Part shown: positions 34,196 to 42,979 of the stretch, piece after piece
How positions within the stretch are numbered: the stretch's first letter is position 1
How the letters are laid out: the number at the start of each line of letters is the position of its first letter
NCBI GenBank assembly: GCA_050246915.1
Contig: JBFWVD010000037.1
Span: 1 to 50,482 of the forward strand
Source of the DNA: JBFWVD01 sp050246915
GTDB taxonomy: Bacteria > Actinomycetota > Acidimicrobiia > Acidimicrobiales > Ilumatobacteraceae
Reading direction: 5' to 3'
Length of the DNA stretch: 50,482 bases
Program-made: the position numbers and the translations under genes
Notes under the pieces: model-generated
What the model saw: only the letters and a program-made list of their open reading frames with translations
The model's database searches: none
Told to the model about the DNA's origin: nothing

Positions 34196-35652
34196 GCGAG
34201 GAGTGCCTCCAACCCGACTACGCCGCGTTCGATTTCGGCATTGAGGTGCTTGATGTCGGCGAGGATTTCTGCTGGCTCCCGGTACTCAACCTCCCGGTGG
34301 ACAACTTCCTTGTAGCGATTCAGCGACAAGTCGTAGCCGTGGGCGACGATCTCTGCCTTCGGCACGGTGAAGGACTGCTCGGTACGGGCGCGCTCGAGTT
34401 CAGCGCCGGTCCGCTCTACCCAGCGAACGCGTACATCAGGAAGGTCGTTCGCCTCGATGGGGTTGCGCTTGTCGTCAAGGCTGTAGCCGTCGGCCTGCAC
34501 GTCGTAGAACCAGACATCCTCGGTGCCGCCGGAGTCCGTCTTCGTGAAACACACGATGGCTGTCGACACGCCGGCGTAAGGGCGGAAGACACCGGACGGA
34601 AGTTTGATGACGGCATCGAGCTTCTGGTCTTCGACGAGGGTCTTGCGTAGCGCCTTGTGCGCCGTCGACGAACCAAAGAGCACGCCATCAGGCACGATGA
34701 CCGCAGCCCGCCCGCCAGCCCTGAGCAGTCTCACGAACAGGGCGAGAAAGAGCAGTTCGGTCTTCTTCGTCTTCACAGCGCGCGCGAGATCCTTCGCAAT
34801 ACCTTCGGCGTCAACTGATCCGGCGAACGGCGGGTTGGCAAGGATCAACGAAAACTTGCCGCGATCGACAGAGTCCTTCTCGCTGATCGCGTCCCGGTAA
34901 GAGATGTCCGGCGCCTCGACGCCGTGCAGCAGCATGTTCATCGAGCCGATGCGCAGCATCGTGGAGTCGAAGTCGTAACCGTGGAACATCGAGCGATGGA
35001 AGTGGGACCGCTGGGTCACGTCGAGCAAAGCGTCCGGGTGGCGGTCGCGGATGTACTCGCTCGCCGCGACGAGGAACCCCGCAGTGCCGCACGCCGGGTC
35101 GACGATCTCGTCGTCGGGGGTTGGAGACATGAGGTCGACCATGAGCTGGATGATGTGCCGTGGCGTGCGGAACTGGCCGTTCACACCGGCGGAAGCGATC
35201 TTGCTCAGTAGGTACTCGTACAGGTCGCCATTGGTGTCGCGGTCCTGCATCGGGATGTCGCTGACCATGTCGACCACCCGGCTCAGCAACGCCGGTGTCG
35301 GGATCGTGAAGCGGGCGTCCTTCATATGCTCGCTGTAAGTGGAGCCGTCAACTCCCAGGGTCCGAAGCAGCGGAAAGACTTCCTCCGCAACGGTCTTGTA
35401 CATGACGTCCGGAGCAAGGTTCTTGAAGTGCCCCCACCTCAACGCCGTTTGGGTCGGCGAGAAGACTGCGCCCTCCAGGGGGCCACCAGTGGCGCGCGCC
35501 TTGCGTTCGGCAAGGGTCTGGAGATCGTCCAGCCGCCGGATGAACAGAAGGCACGTGATCTGTTCGATGACCTCCAGAGGATTGGAGATCCCACCCGACC
35601 AGAACGCGTCCCAGACGCGATCGACCTTACTCTTCAGCTCACCCGTGATCAC
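34192..35652 (-). CDS. hsdM2: Type I DNA adenine methyltransferase HsdM, copy 2 (486 aa)
   Basis: First gene of the operon, GTG start. AdoMet motif DPACGTAGF (185-193) and catalytic NPPF (273-276) are both present, so it should be active. The N-terminal domain (LLFIRRLDDLQTLAERKARATG) and C-terminal HsdS-contact helix (AEILADIKHLNAEIERGV) match HsdM. Typical type I enzymes use two copies of one HsdM per HsdS. Here one HsdS is flanked by genes for two distinct HsdM proteins, suggesting an asymmetric M1-S-M2 methylase. Confidence 0.93.
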   Translation of the reverse strand: MITGELKSKVDRVWDAFWSGGISNPLEVIEQITCLLFIRRLDDLQTLAERKARATGGPLEGAVFSPTQTALRWGHFKNLAPDVMYKTVAEEVFPLLRTLGVDGSTYSEHMKDARFTIPTPALLSRVVDMVSDIPMQDRDTNGDLYEYLLSKIASAGVNGQFRTPRHIIQLMVDLMSPTPDDEIVDPACGTAGFLVAASEYIRDRHPDALLDVTQRSHFHRSMFHGYDFDSTMLRIGSMNMLLHGVEAPDISYRDAISEKDSVDRGKFSLILANPPFAGSVDAEGIAKDLARAVKTKKTELLFLALFVRLLRAGGRAAVIVPDGVLFGSSTAHKALRKTLVEDQKLDAVIKLPSGVFRPYAGVSTAIVCFTKTDSGGTEDVWFYDVQADGYSLDDKRNPIEANDLPDVRVRWVERTGAELERARTEQSFTVPKAEIVAHGYDLSLNRYKEVVHREVEYREPAEILADIKHLNAEIERGVVGLEALLA

Positions 35653-35780
35653 TCACACACCTCTTCAGCACACACCCAGGATCGGGCGGCCCCCAGAGTA
35701 CTGCGGGCTGGCCAACCACAACCGTCTTTGCAGGCCCACTCCCAAGCCTCAGCGCGAGGCAGCGCTCCGGCAGCCGCTGG

Positions 35781-35946
35781 TTGCCACGGTCACGACTCGG
35801 CTACACGGTCAAGCAGATCGAGAGGCACGTGCAGCAGATCTACGAGGCGCTCGACATCCCGCCCAGCAGACGCCGGCGTGATCGTGCCGTGCAGGACGCG
35901 ATCACCCGGGGAATCGTCACCCACGACGACTTGCCAGCCGATGGTG
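35781..35946 (+). pseudogene. Remnant of a LuxR-type HTH domain
   Basis: In one frame the sequence reads GYTVKQIERHVQQIYEALDI, then RRDRAVQDAITRGIV. This is the recognition-helix half of a LuxR-type HTH (xKQIExHV..IY..L.....RR.RAV..A..RG). No proper start precedes it (only a TTG) and the frame runs on without a stop into the next gene, so it looks like a broken regulator left at a cargo junction. A chance reading cannot be excluded. Confidence 0.35.
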
Positions 35947-35961
35947 GTATTTTCATCTGTC
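35945..35961 (+). promoter_or_regulatory. AT-rich promoter element before the HTH gene
   Basis: The motif TATTTTCATCTGT ends just before the ATG. TATTTT (35948-35953) is placed 8 bases before the start codon, as for a leaderless -10. A nearly identical TATTTTCATTTGT occurs at 41971-41983. Confidence 0.45.
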
Positions 35962-36300
35962 ATGGCAGCACCAGCGCCTCGACCACCGGAACGAGAGCTT
36001 CGGCGCGCCTACGAGAAGCTCGGCAGCATCCCCGCGGTCGCAGAGAAATACGGCATTGCCTACGAGACGGCACGTCGCTGGCTCACCCAGGCCGGCGCCG
36101 AGTTCCGCGGGAAGGGCCGGCCCAGCGGCAACGCCGCCGAACTCAACCTCAAAGAGCTCATCAAGCGCTACGAGAAGGGCGAGAGCGTGGCCACGATCGG
36201 CAAAGCGCTAGGAGTCGCACAGTCGACCGTGCGTGCCCGTCTCATCGAGGCCGGCGTACCGCTCCGCCCCCGCCGCGGCTGGCCGCCGGAAGCGGGCTGA
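35962..36300 (+). CDS. Double helix-turn-helix protein (112 aa)
   Basis: Two HTH-like segments are seen: SIPAVAEKYGIAYETARRWLTQAG (about 22-45) and ESVATIGKALGVAQSTVRARLIEAG (about 76-100). Basic linkers lie between and after them. The ATG immediately follows an AT-rich -10-like sequence. It precedes the dynamin-like genes in the same direction, so it may regulate that pair; the gap of 106 bases suggests a separate or internal promoter. The longer upstream reading frame was rejected because it runs antisense to hsdM2. Confidence 0.7.
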   Translation: MAAPAPRPPERELRRAYEKLGSIPAVAEKYGIAYETARRWLTQAGAEFRGKGRPSGNAAELNLKELIKRYEKGESVATIGKALGVAQSTVRARLIEAGVPLRPRRGWPPEAG

Positions 36301-36406
36301 CGTCTCCGACACCGGGCCGGGCCCAGCAGAACCCCCTGTCGTCCGGGCTGGTCTGCCGATCCACCGTTGCCCGTTCGGCGACGCCAGATCAGCTAAGAGT
36401 CTTGCC

Positions 36407-39400
36407 GTGGCAAACGGACCAGCGCAGACCCTCGCAGAAGCTGTGACGGAGGCGATCAACACTGGCTCCGAGGAGTTGAACCGGCTGGCGGCGATCCTGA
36501 ACGAGGCCGAGTCGCGGCTACGCGAGATTGGCAAGACCTTCGAGTCCGGCGAGTCCGAGACCCCGGAAGACGGGTTCTACGTCCTGCTCGACGACGCCGT
36601 GCGCGACCTGACCACTCGCCTGGACGAGAGCCGCCGCGTCGCGTCGACCTTCAACATCGTCTTCTTCGGGCGTACTGGCGCGGGCAAGAGCACACTGTTG
36701 TCGGCGCTGGGGCGGCTCAACGGCGAGCTGGTTTCGGACGGCAGGAGCGACTTCACAGCAGACGTTCAGCCCCTTGATTGGCAGGGTTGTCGCCTGTACG
36801 ACACGCCGGGGATCAATGGGCCGGGTTGGACGGGATCGCGCCACGAGCTCGAAGAACGTGCACGAGGGGCGGTTGAAGTCGCCGACGTCGTACTGCTCTG
36901 CTTCGACACCCAGAGTCAGCAGGCCTCCGAGTTCGTCAAGGTTGCCGACTGGGTACGCGCTTACCGGAAGCCCGTGCTTGCCGTCCTCAACATACGCAAC
37001 ACCATGTGGCGCCATCCGGCGGGACCTACGACGCCGAACCAGCGTGCGGGACTGGCCCGAGCTGCTCGACAACACGCCGACAACATCGTGAGCGAACTCG
37101 AGGCGATCGGTCTGCCCGGAGTGCCAGTCGTGGCCATCAACTCGAAGCGTGGGCTGTTTGCGCGTGCTTCAATGCCGTTCGCTGGGCCCGCAGAGACAGA
37201 GCTCGAGGCCGAGCGGTCGGACTACGGGCTGGAGTACCTGGAACGCTGGTCGAACCTCCCTGTTCTCGAACAGCTCGTCTCGGCGTGCATCGTCGAGGGT
37301 GCATCCGACCTGCGGCTGGCCGCGTTGCGGGAAGGGTTCCAGGCTGGGCTGCGGCGGTGGGCGGACCAGCTCCAACTGGTCGCCGGATTGCAGACAGCAC
37401 GAGGCGAGACGCTCGAGCGCAAGGTCGCCGAGTGGTTGGAGATCCTCGGATACCTGGAGCTAGAGGGACGAGGTTTGCTACACACCGGCGCCACCGACAA
37501 GGACCTCCTCACGCAGCTCGAGGACGCTCGGCGAGAGCCCTTCACCGCGTCGGTCGAGGGCCGCCTGGCGGGGCACGTCAGGCACCTACTGCGATCACAT
37601 CTGTACCCGCATCGAACGAGGTCACTTCTTGCAGCGGAGAACCTGATCCGAGAGGCGTTTGACTCCCAAGCACAGATCTCGGACGCCGAGTTCGCGTCGA
37701 ATGTCTTCGATTCGACTGCTCTTAGCCAGTCGCTTGCCGCCGTCGCCCAACGCGCCGAAGAGTTCGTCACCGCGAGCATGGAAGTCGCCAGCGCCAACGC
37801 GCAGATCGACCTCGACCTGATCGACCGGTCGGTGTTTGAACTTCGAGGCAAGGTCGGCGTCGCGCGCCGTCGGACAGCCACCGTGCTTCGAACAACTGGA
37901 CTGCTCACCAGCGGCGCGAGCGCGACGCTCGCAGTCGTGGCCCTGACGAACTTCTGGAACCCCAGCGGCTGGGCGGCGGCCGGCATTCTTGGCGGGCTCG
38001 GAATCGCCAGCACCGTGTCCAACTACCTCGGCCGCCGCACCCGTCGGGGCGCGGAAGAGAGGCGGGCCGCGGCACGAGCCGGCGCGATCGCACGGGCTCG
38101 TGCCGACATCAACACCTTCTACGACACCTGCGAATCAGAGCAATTGACGCAGGTCGTCGAGGAGTCCTGGCGAGGCGCTTCATCGCCCCTCGCTGACTTG
38201 CTCAGCGAGGCCCTACGCATCCGCGACGGCTGCGCAACGATCGTCAAGGAGGCTGTCTGGTTGCGCGAGGAGGCCGATCGTCAACCCCCAACAACATCGC
38301 CCGCTGTGGTCATCTATCGCGCCACGGATCGAGTTGTCTCCCGCACAGCCGGGTGGGACCAACAAGGTGCGACTGCCTTGCTCCTCGGCGAGGACTGGCT
38401 CATCGACCCATCCCAAAGCGAAATCTCACCTGAGCTTTCGGAGATCGAGCGACAGCGCTTCTTCGAAGCCGCCAGGAGGCAACGAGCCGAGTTCCTCGCT
38501 CACCTCTCAGATATCATCCCAGCGACACGGGCCGAGTCGATCGCGCACTGGCTCGAACGAGCCGCCGGATCAGAGTTCTTGGAGCCGGGAACCCGGAAGG
38601 AACTGCACACCGCTCGCGGACTCCTGAGTTCACAGCCGACGATCCTCGTACTCGGTGACTACAGCTCCGGTAAGACGACCTTGATCAAGCGACTGCTCGC
38701 CGAGGCGGGCGCCGAAACACCTGCGACTCTTCGGGTCGAAGCTGGCCCCGCCACAGACGATCTCGAGCGGTACCAGTTCGGACGGCTGACTCTCGTCGAC
38801 GCTCCCGGCTTCCAGAGCGGCGATGAACGACTCGACGCCCTAGCCGTCGACGCATCCCGGGACGCGGCCCTCGTCATCGTGGTGCTCCATGTGAACCTTC
38901 TCATCGGCGACCCGTCGCGCCTGGCACAGCTTCTCCTCGGCGACGACACGCACATCGCCAGGACAGCTCGCACAGTGTTCGTGATCGGCCGTATCGACGA
39001 GGTTGGCGCCGATCCTCAGTCCGCACCGGCTGACTTCCTGGTACGCCGACGACGCAAGGTCGAGGAACTTCACCGAATCCTCGAAGCAAGCGGACTCACC
39101 TCCCGTCCGGCACAGGTGTTCGCGTTGTCGGCAGACCCCTACGGGCTGGTCGGCGATCGATCCCCAGTCACCAGTGCGGACTATGACTCCGCGAACAAGG
39201 TCTGGGATGGCGTGAACACGCTGTGCGAACCGCTCCTGGTGCTCGACGATGAGCGCCTCGGCGAACTCTCAGCGGAAGCCGCGCTGGATCGAGGCCGATC
39301 GACGCTCGCATCCGCCCATTCACTCCTTGCTGACGAGATCAAGGGCATTGAGCGATCGCAAGGAGACAGCGACCGCCTTAGGCGACTCACCGAGGCCTCG

Positions 39401-40228
39401 CTCGCAGAGCTGAGGCTGCTGGAGCAGTCGATCGATCGCCGCACCCGACGTGTCGTCGAAGACCACGCCGAGGAGGTCTTGATCGAAGCGCTCGGTGCAG
39501 GCCCAGACGAGGTCCAAGCGATGGCAAAGCGGCTGGAGTCTTGGTGGGAGGATCCCCGCCTGGAGAAGGCGGTGGAGTCGTTGGCGCGAGAGGTCGCCCG
39601 CGATCTGACGTCCTGGTCGCAGCGGCATGGGTCGGAGTTCGATCGGGAACTCGCCCGGCTGGGATTGGCAACAGACGGTGAGCGGTCCGACAGCCGCGAC
39701 AACGACGCAGGGTCTGGCGGGGGCGACGGCACACAGGTCGCCGCCCAGGTCGTCAACCAACTCGCGAACGTGGTCAAGGCCTTCGGCACCAGAGACGCTG
39801 CCTACGCGTTCGGCAAGCGGGTTCTGGACGTCAAGTTCAAACCCTGGGGTGCGGTCAAGGCAGGGGCCAAGGTTGCAAAGATTGGAGCCGCCCTGGGGGT
39901 CGTGGCAGTCGGCTTCGACATCTTCGCGTGGGTGAAGGACCACAAGAACGAAACCCGTCGCGAGGAAGCACGCAACGCTGCGGTCGACCACGTTCGCCGG
40001 ACGGTCGACGCGGTCGTCGCGAGCGTTCTCGACGACGAGGATGGACCCATGGACTACGTCAGACAGCGAGCCGCCCTGATCACCAGCCACCTCAAGGACT
40101 TCCGCGCTGAGTCGGAGTGGAGACAGCGGTCGGTAGATGATGCTCGGCAACGCCTCGCGGCGATAGCCGTCCTTCAACAGGCCGGCGAGGCTCTGGCCAC
40201 CGGTGAAACAGAGAGGGTTACTTCATGA
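36407..40228 (+). CDS. Tandem dynamin-like GTPase (Eleos LeoBC-like, 1273 aa)
   Basis: Two complete dynamin-type GTPases in one chain. The first has GRTGAGKST (88-96) and DTPG (132-135). The second has GDYSSGKTT (750-758) and DAPG (798-801). A hydrophobic hairpin (SGASATLAVVAL..., GWAAAGILGGLGIASTVSN) near 493-540 could insert into membrane, and a further hydrophobic helix lies near 1156-1176. Long charged helices separate them. The GTG at 36407 is chosen: TAAGAG sits 7 bases upstream and the longer frame overlaps the HTH gene. The layout resembles LeoBC of the Eleos defence system; the assignment is by architecture, not alignment. Confidence 0.78.
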   Translation: MANGPAQTLAEAVTEAINTGSEELNRLAAILNEAESRLREIGKTFESGESETPEDGFYVLLDDAVRDLTTRLDESRRVASTFNIVFFGRTGAGKSTLLSALGRLNGELVSDGRSDFTADVQPLDWQGCRLYDTPGINGPGWTGSRHELEERARGAVEVADVVLLCFDTQSQQASEFVKVADWVRAYRKPVLAVLNIRNTMWRHPAGPTTPNQRAGLARAARQHADNIVSELEAIGLPGVPVVAINSKRGLFARASMPFAGPAETELEAERSDYGLEYLERWSNLPVLEQLVSACIVEGASDLRLAALREGFQAGLRRWADQLQLVAGLQTARGETLERKVAEWLEILGYLELEGRGLLHTGATDKDLLTQLEDARREPFTASVEGRLAGHVRHLLRSHLYPHRTRSLLAAENLIREAFDSQAQISDAEFASNVFDSTALSQSLAAVAQRAEEFVTASMEVASANAQIDLDLIDRSVFELRGKVGVARRRTATVLRTTGLLTSGASATLAVVALTNFWNPSGWAAAGILGGLGIASTVSNYLGRRTRRGAEERRAAARAGAIARARADINTFYDTCESEQLTQVVEESWRGASSPLADLLSEALRIRDGCATIVKEAVWLREEADRQPPTTSPAVVIYRATDRVVSRTAGWDQQGATALLLGEDWLIDPSQSEISPELSEIERQRFFEAARRQRAEFLAHLSDIIPATRAESIAHWLERAAGSEFLEPGTRKELHTARGLLSSQPTILVLGDYSSGKTTLIKRLLAEAGAETPATLRVEAGPATDDLERYQFGRLTLVDAPGFQSGDERLDALAVDASRDAALVIVVLHVNLLIGDPSRLAQLLLGDDTHIARTARTVFVIGRIDEVGADPQSAPADFLVRRRRKVEELHRILEASGLTSRPAQVFALSADPYGLVGDRSPVTSADYDSANKVWDGVNTLCEPLLVLDDERLGELSAEAALDRGRSTLASAHSLLADEIKGIERSQGDSDRLRRLTEASLAELRLLEQSIDRRTRRVVEDHAEEVLIEALGAGPDEVQAMAKRLESWWEDPRLEKAVESLAREVARDLTSWSQRHGSEFDRELARLGLATDGERSDSRDNDAGSGGGDGTQVAAQVVNQLANVVKAFGTRDAAYAFGKRVLDVKFKPWGAVKAGAKVAKIGAALGVVAVGFDIFAWVKDHKNETRREEARNAAVDHVRRTVDAVVASVLDDEDGPMDYVRQRAALITSHLKDFRAESEWRQRSVDDARQRLAAIAVLQQAGEALATGETERVTS

Positions 40229-41850
40229 CGTCGATGCCACTGATCGAGGTGCAGGCGTGGATCGGAGAAGTGTCTGGGTCTGAGTCGCTTCAGCAGCTCA
40301 ATACCGCCTGGGCCAACTTCGCTAGCCACGAGCAACCCGTCGTGACACTGTTCGGTGCGTACGACACCGGCAAGAGTTCGATCGTGCGGCGCCTCCTCGT
40401 TGAGTCAGGCCTTCCTATTCCGGAATGGCTGACCATCAGCGCCCGGCACGAGACGTTCGCTGGGAATCTCGTCGAGGTTGCCGGCTGCGTTGTCCGAGAC
40501 ACCCCCGGCCTGTCTCCTGAGGGAGCCGATGTCCGATCGCTCAACAACTCGGCAGTGGCTCGGTCGGCACTGGGACTAACCGATGTGCTGCTGGTGACGC
40601 TCAACCCGCAGCTCGCGACCGGGGAGCGACTCGAGTTACTGGAGGTCATTTCCGAATGGCGGCCTCAGTCCTGCATCTGGTATCTCATCTCGAGGGCGGA
40701 CGAGGGTGGCGTGGACCCCACCCGCGACCAAGTGGGATTCCAAGAATGGGCTGAACGAAAGCGTGCAGAGCTTCGGGCCTCGTTGAGTCTCGATGGAACG
40801 GGTCAGATTCATGTGCTGGTCCCCGACTACGCAGGGCTGGGCGCGTTCGAACCGGAGCCAGACGCGAGCGTGTGGGATATCTCACGACCGTGGGACGGGA
40901 TGGCCGAGTTGCGCTTGGCACTGGAAGCGCTGCCCGGGCAGGATCTCAACGAGGCGCGGACAGCGGCAGAACGGCGGTTCTGGAGAGGTGCCATCAGCGA
41001 ACGGCTCGATGCCCTGCAGGAGAGGCTCGACGACCTGATGGTGTCTCGCGACGTCACGAGCAATGCGCTGAAGGCAAGAGACCTGTTCCTCAAGCAACTG
41101 GAGGAGCTCAACACCGCGGGGAAGGTTTCTCTCGAAGGCACAGTCCAGGACGCGATCCGACGCGCGCAGCTCAACCCCCAGGTCGACGCCGAGTCGATTC
41201 AGAAGGCCGTCGATCCTGTGCTGGAGCAGTGGTGGCGCGAGCAACAGGCCGGTCTCGCTCGCATTCGGACGGACGCCATCAAGGCGTTTGACCAACAACG
41301 AGAGGGACGTGGCTGGGCCAAGCTTGAAGCGCTGTACTCGACCTTCGCCCAGCCTGACCCCGCAGACGCCGGCGAGGGGCGGAGGTTCACCCCTCGGTTC
41401 GAGAAGCTCGGCGAGAAAGCGTTCGCTGCGCTGAAGAACGCCGACGATGTCCGCAAGAAGGGCACGAAGCGCTCTGCGGACGCGGCCAGGACCGGAGCCG
41501 AGGCCACAGCGAACACGACCAAGGCGCGTGACTGGGGGCAGCTCGCTGGGGTGGGCGCCGCCGTGCTCCCATTCGTCGTGGAACTCGCGGCAATGGTGGA
41601 GGACGAGGCGCAGAAGCGGAGCGAACAGGCGCGTGACCGAGAGCGACGGCAGTTGATCGCCGAGGAAGTAGCTCGCGTCGTGAAAGCTGCAGCCGACCAC
41701 GCGATGAAGGCGCTCGCACCCGATGCAGAAGCGCTAAGCCGGGAGATTTCAGAGCAGTCGGTGGGGCAGGCCGAGGTCGACGAGCTTGAGGCGGCCGTTG
41801 CGGCTGCCACGACACTTGTCAGCCGTGGACAAGCGCTCCTCTCCTCGTAA
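40225..41850 (+). CDS. Dynamin-like GTPase (Eleos LeoA-like, 541 aa)
   Basis: Coupled to the tandem GTPase by ATGA. G1 is GAYDTGKSS (44-52) and G3 is DTPG (92-95). A G4-like ISRADE follows. Long helices follow, then a hydrophobic stretch near 438-460 (GVGAAVLPFVVELAAMV) flanked by Arg/Lys-rich helices, plausible as a membrane-contact paddle. It is close in size to LeoA of enterotoxigenic E. coli. Three GTPase domains from two coupled genes would allow a heteromeric membrane-remodelling complex; anti-phage or abortive function is inferred. Confidence 0.75.
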   Translation: MTSMPLIEVQAWIGEVSGSESLQQLNTAWANFASHEQPVVTLFGAYDTGKSSIVRRLLVESGLPIPEWLTISARHETFAGNLVEVAGCVVRDTPGLSPEGADVRSLNNSAVARSALGLTDVLLVTLNPQLATGERLELLEVISEWRPQSCIWYLISRADEGGVDPTRDQVGFQEWAERKRAELRASLSLDGTGQIHVLVPDYAGLGAFEPEPDASVWDISRPWDGMAELRLALEALPGQDLNEARTAAERRFWRGAISERLDALQERLDDLMVSRDVTSNALKARDLFLKQLEELNTAGKVSLEGTVQDAIRRAQLNPQVDAESIQKAVDPVLEQWWREQQAGLARIRTDAIKAFDQQREGRGWAKLEALYSTFAQPDPADAGEGRRFTPRFEKLGEKAFAALKNADDVRKKGTKRSADAARTGAEATANTTKARDWGQLAGVGAAVLPFVVELAAMVEDEAQKRSEQARDRERRQLIAEEVARVVKAAADHAMKALAPDAEALSREISEQSVGQAEVDELEAAVAAATTLVSRGQALLSS

Positions 41851-41939
41851 GGGTCCTCGTTAGCCCAGGACGTCGGCTGTCCGACGCCCGAGGTAGCGAG
41901 ACTCACGACGGGCACAGTTGCGCGGAGCGCCGTACAGAT

Positions 41940-41983
41940 TTACAGATGAAATTACTTGACATCGGTAGAGTATTTTCATTTGT
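41940..41983 (+). promoter_or_regulatory. AT-rich operator/promoter upstream of transfer genes
   Basis: Unusually AT-rich for this window. Inverted arms AGATGAAAT (41945-41953) and ATTTTCATT (41972-41980) flank TTGACA (41956-41961). TATTTT (41971-41976) could be a -10 for a transcript starting near 41984. A direct repeat TACAGAT also occurs at its left edge. Likely an operator controlling the small transfer genes and possibly the relaxase. Confidence 0.5.
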
Positions 41984-41992
41984 ATGAGTGGG

Positions 41993-42051
41993 CCGGGTCG
42001 GTACGTCCGATCCACATATCGGGGAAGTCGGCACCCTCCGTGCCGACCCGG
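41993..42051 (+). promoter_or_regulatory. Attenuator-like pair of mutually exclusive hairpins
   Basis: CCGGGTCGG (41993-42001) pairs perfectly with CCGACCCGG (42043-42051). The inner GTCGGCAC (42027-42034) pairs with GTGCCGAC (42040-42047). The two stems share bases 42043-42047, so only one can form at a time. They sit in the leader of the 42092 gene. Candidate attenuator, small RNA or oriT fold-back. Confidence 0.5.
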
Positions 42052-42091
42052 CGAACCGCACTCGCTCACTCAGCCAGATCGGAGGTCCGCA

Positions 42092-42493
42092 ATGGATCAC
42101 CACAAGCTCGCCGTCGAGCTCCTGTCCCGCCCGTCGTTCGACGTCATCGCCTGGGTCGACCCCGTGTCAGCCGATGGACCGCCCACCGACTCCGACGAGG
42201 CGCTCGTGCTCCTCTGCCCGGTCCTCGGGCCGTCGGCCACGATGATCCTGCACCGCCTGGCTCGCTACGCCGCTGCGGGACCGACGGTGTGGGAGCCAGA
42301 GCCGTTCGCCGCCACGTTCGGGCTGTCGAAGCGCACGCTCGCACCGAGGGCGCTGTCGAGACTCGGCCGGTTCGGGTTCGCGCTCATCGGTCCGAGCTGC
42401 ATTGCCGTTCGCACCACCGTCCCTCACATTCCGGTGCACTGGTTGGCGCAGCTACCCGACTACCTTCGCAACGACCTCCCGACCGCCGCATGA
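42092..42493 (+). CDS. Hypothetical transfer-region protein (133 aa)
   Basis: The ATG at 42092 has GGAGGT 5 bases upstream; an earlier ATG at 41984 just behind the promoter would add 36 residues across the hairpins and is less likely. Composition is globular, with FDVIAWVDPVSADGPPTDSDEALVLLCPVLGPSATMILHRLARYA followed by a winged-helix-like FAATFGLSKRTLAPRALSRLGRFGFALI. It may be a DNA-binding accessory of the relaxosome, judged from position and the HTH-like stretch only. Confidence 0.62.
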   Translation: MDHHKLAVELLSRPSFDVIAWVDPVSADGPPTDSDEALVLLCPVLGPSATMILHRLARYAAAGPTVWEPEPFAATFGLSKRTLAPRALSRLGRFGFALIGPSCIAVRTTVPHIPVHWLAQLPDYLRNDLPTAA

Positions 42494-42505
42494 CTGCCCG
42501 ACCCC

Positions 42506-42528
42506 ACTACCCGCCCCGGTCGGGTAGT
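42506..42528 (+). terminator. Hairpin between two small transfer genes
   Basis: Perfect 8-base stem ACTACCCG / CGGGTAGT with a 7-base loop, 12 bases after the stop. No T-run, so it may be an RNA-stabilising or partial terminator hairpin. Confidence 0.4.
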
Positions 42529-42557
42529 CACCGCCGCAGCAACCGAGCGGAGCAGTC

Positions 42558-42893
42558 GTGAGACGAGGCGCCGCAACCCCAGCGTTGCTGTACGTCCCAC
42601 ACCCGTCCTCGGCGCAGGTGCGGTTCCGTGTTCTCACGCCGGACCACCGCCCCATCGCCGTGACCGTCGAGCCAGCCCTCGCCGCTGCCACCGCTCTCGC
42701 CGTCGCCCGTCACCACGCCGCGCACTCCGCCCTCATCGCCGCCAGCGACGGCAGGTGGCTCGAGGTCGGCCTCGACGGACAGACGAGCCTCACACCGCCG
42801 ACGGACGACCCGCACGGCTGGCCCATCACCGTGCAGTTGGCGCTCGGGCGACTCGCACCGACCGGCGGCTCCAGCCAAGGAGAGCAGCCGTGA
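42558..42893 (+). CDS. Hypothetical transfer-region protein (111 aa)
   Basis: GTG start. The sequence alternates short strands and helices (VRFRVLTPDHRPIAVTVEPALAAATALAVARHHAAHSALIAASDGRWLEVGLDGQ) and has no membrane segment. It shares a 4-base overlap with a tiny downstream ORF. No family recognised; it belongs to the small-gene cluster in front of the relaxase. Confidence 0.55.
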   Translation: MRRGAATPALLYVPHPSSAQVRFRVLTPDHRPIAVTVEPALAAATALAVARHHAAHSALIAASDGRWLEVGLDGQTSLTPPTDDPHGWPITVQLALGRLAPTGGSSQGEQP

Positions 42894-42979
42894 CGGACGG
42901 CATCGAAACCCTCATCGGACTGTCCATGGCCGCCGCCGGCGGGCAGCCGCCAAGTAGGCACCTCGCTCAACCATGGTGA
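42890..42979 (+). CDS. Tiny coupled ORF (29 aa)
   Basis: The GTG overlaps the previous stop (GTGA) and AAGGAG lies 7 bases upstream, which is unusually good for chance. The peptide reads TDGIETLIGLSMAAAGGQPPSRHLAQPW. Function unknown; it could instead serve only to couple translation of the next small ORF. Confidence 0.35.
   Translation: MTDGIETLIGLSMAAAGGQPPSRHLAQPW

Larger units (their letters stand above)
35653..35961. other. Divergent intergenic region (309 bases)
   Basis: Lies between the restriction operon (leftward) and the HTH gene (rightward). It contains the start region of hsdM2, a probable LuxR-type HTH remnant (35781-35946), and the AT-rich promoter of the HTH gene at its right end. 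Confidence 0.5.

Noticed and set aside
35326..35961. Upstream extension of the HTH gene in the same frame
   Set aside because: Runs antisense through hsdM2 and its promoter; the ATG at 35962 behind an AT-rich -10 explains the gene better.
41984..42091. Earlier leaderless ATG for the 133-aa transfer protein
   Set aside because: It would translate through two strong hairpins; the later ATG has a proper GGAGGT site. Not fully excluded.
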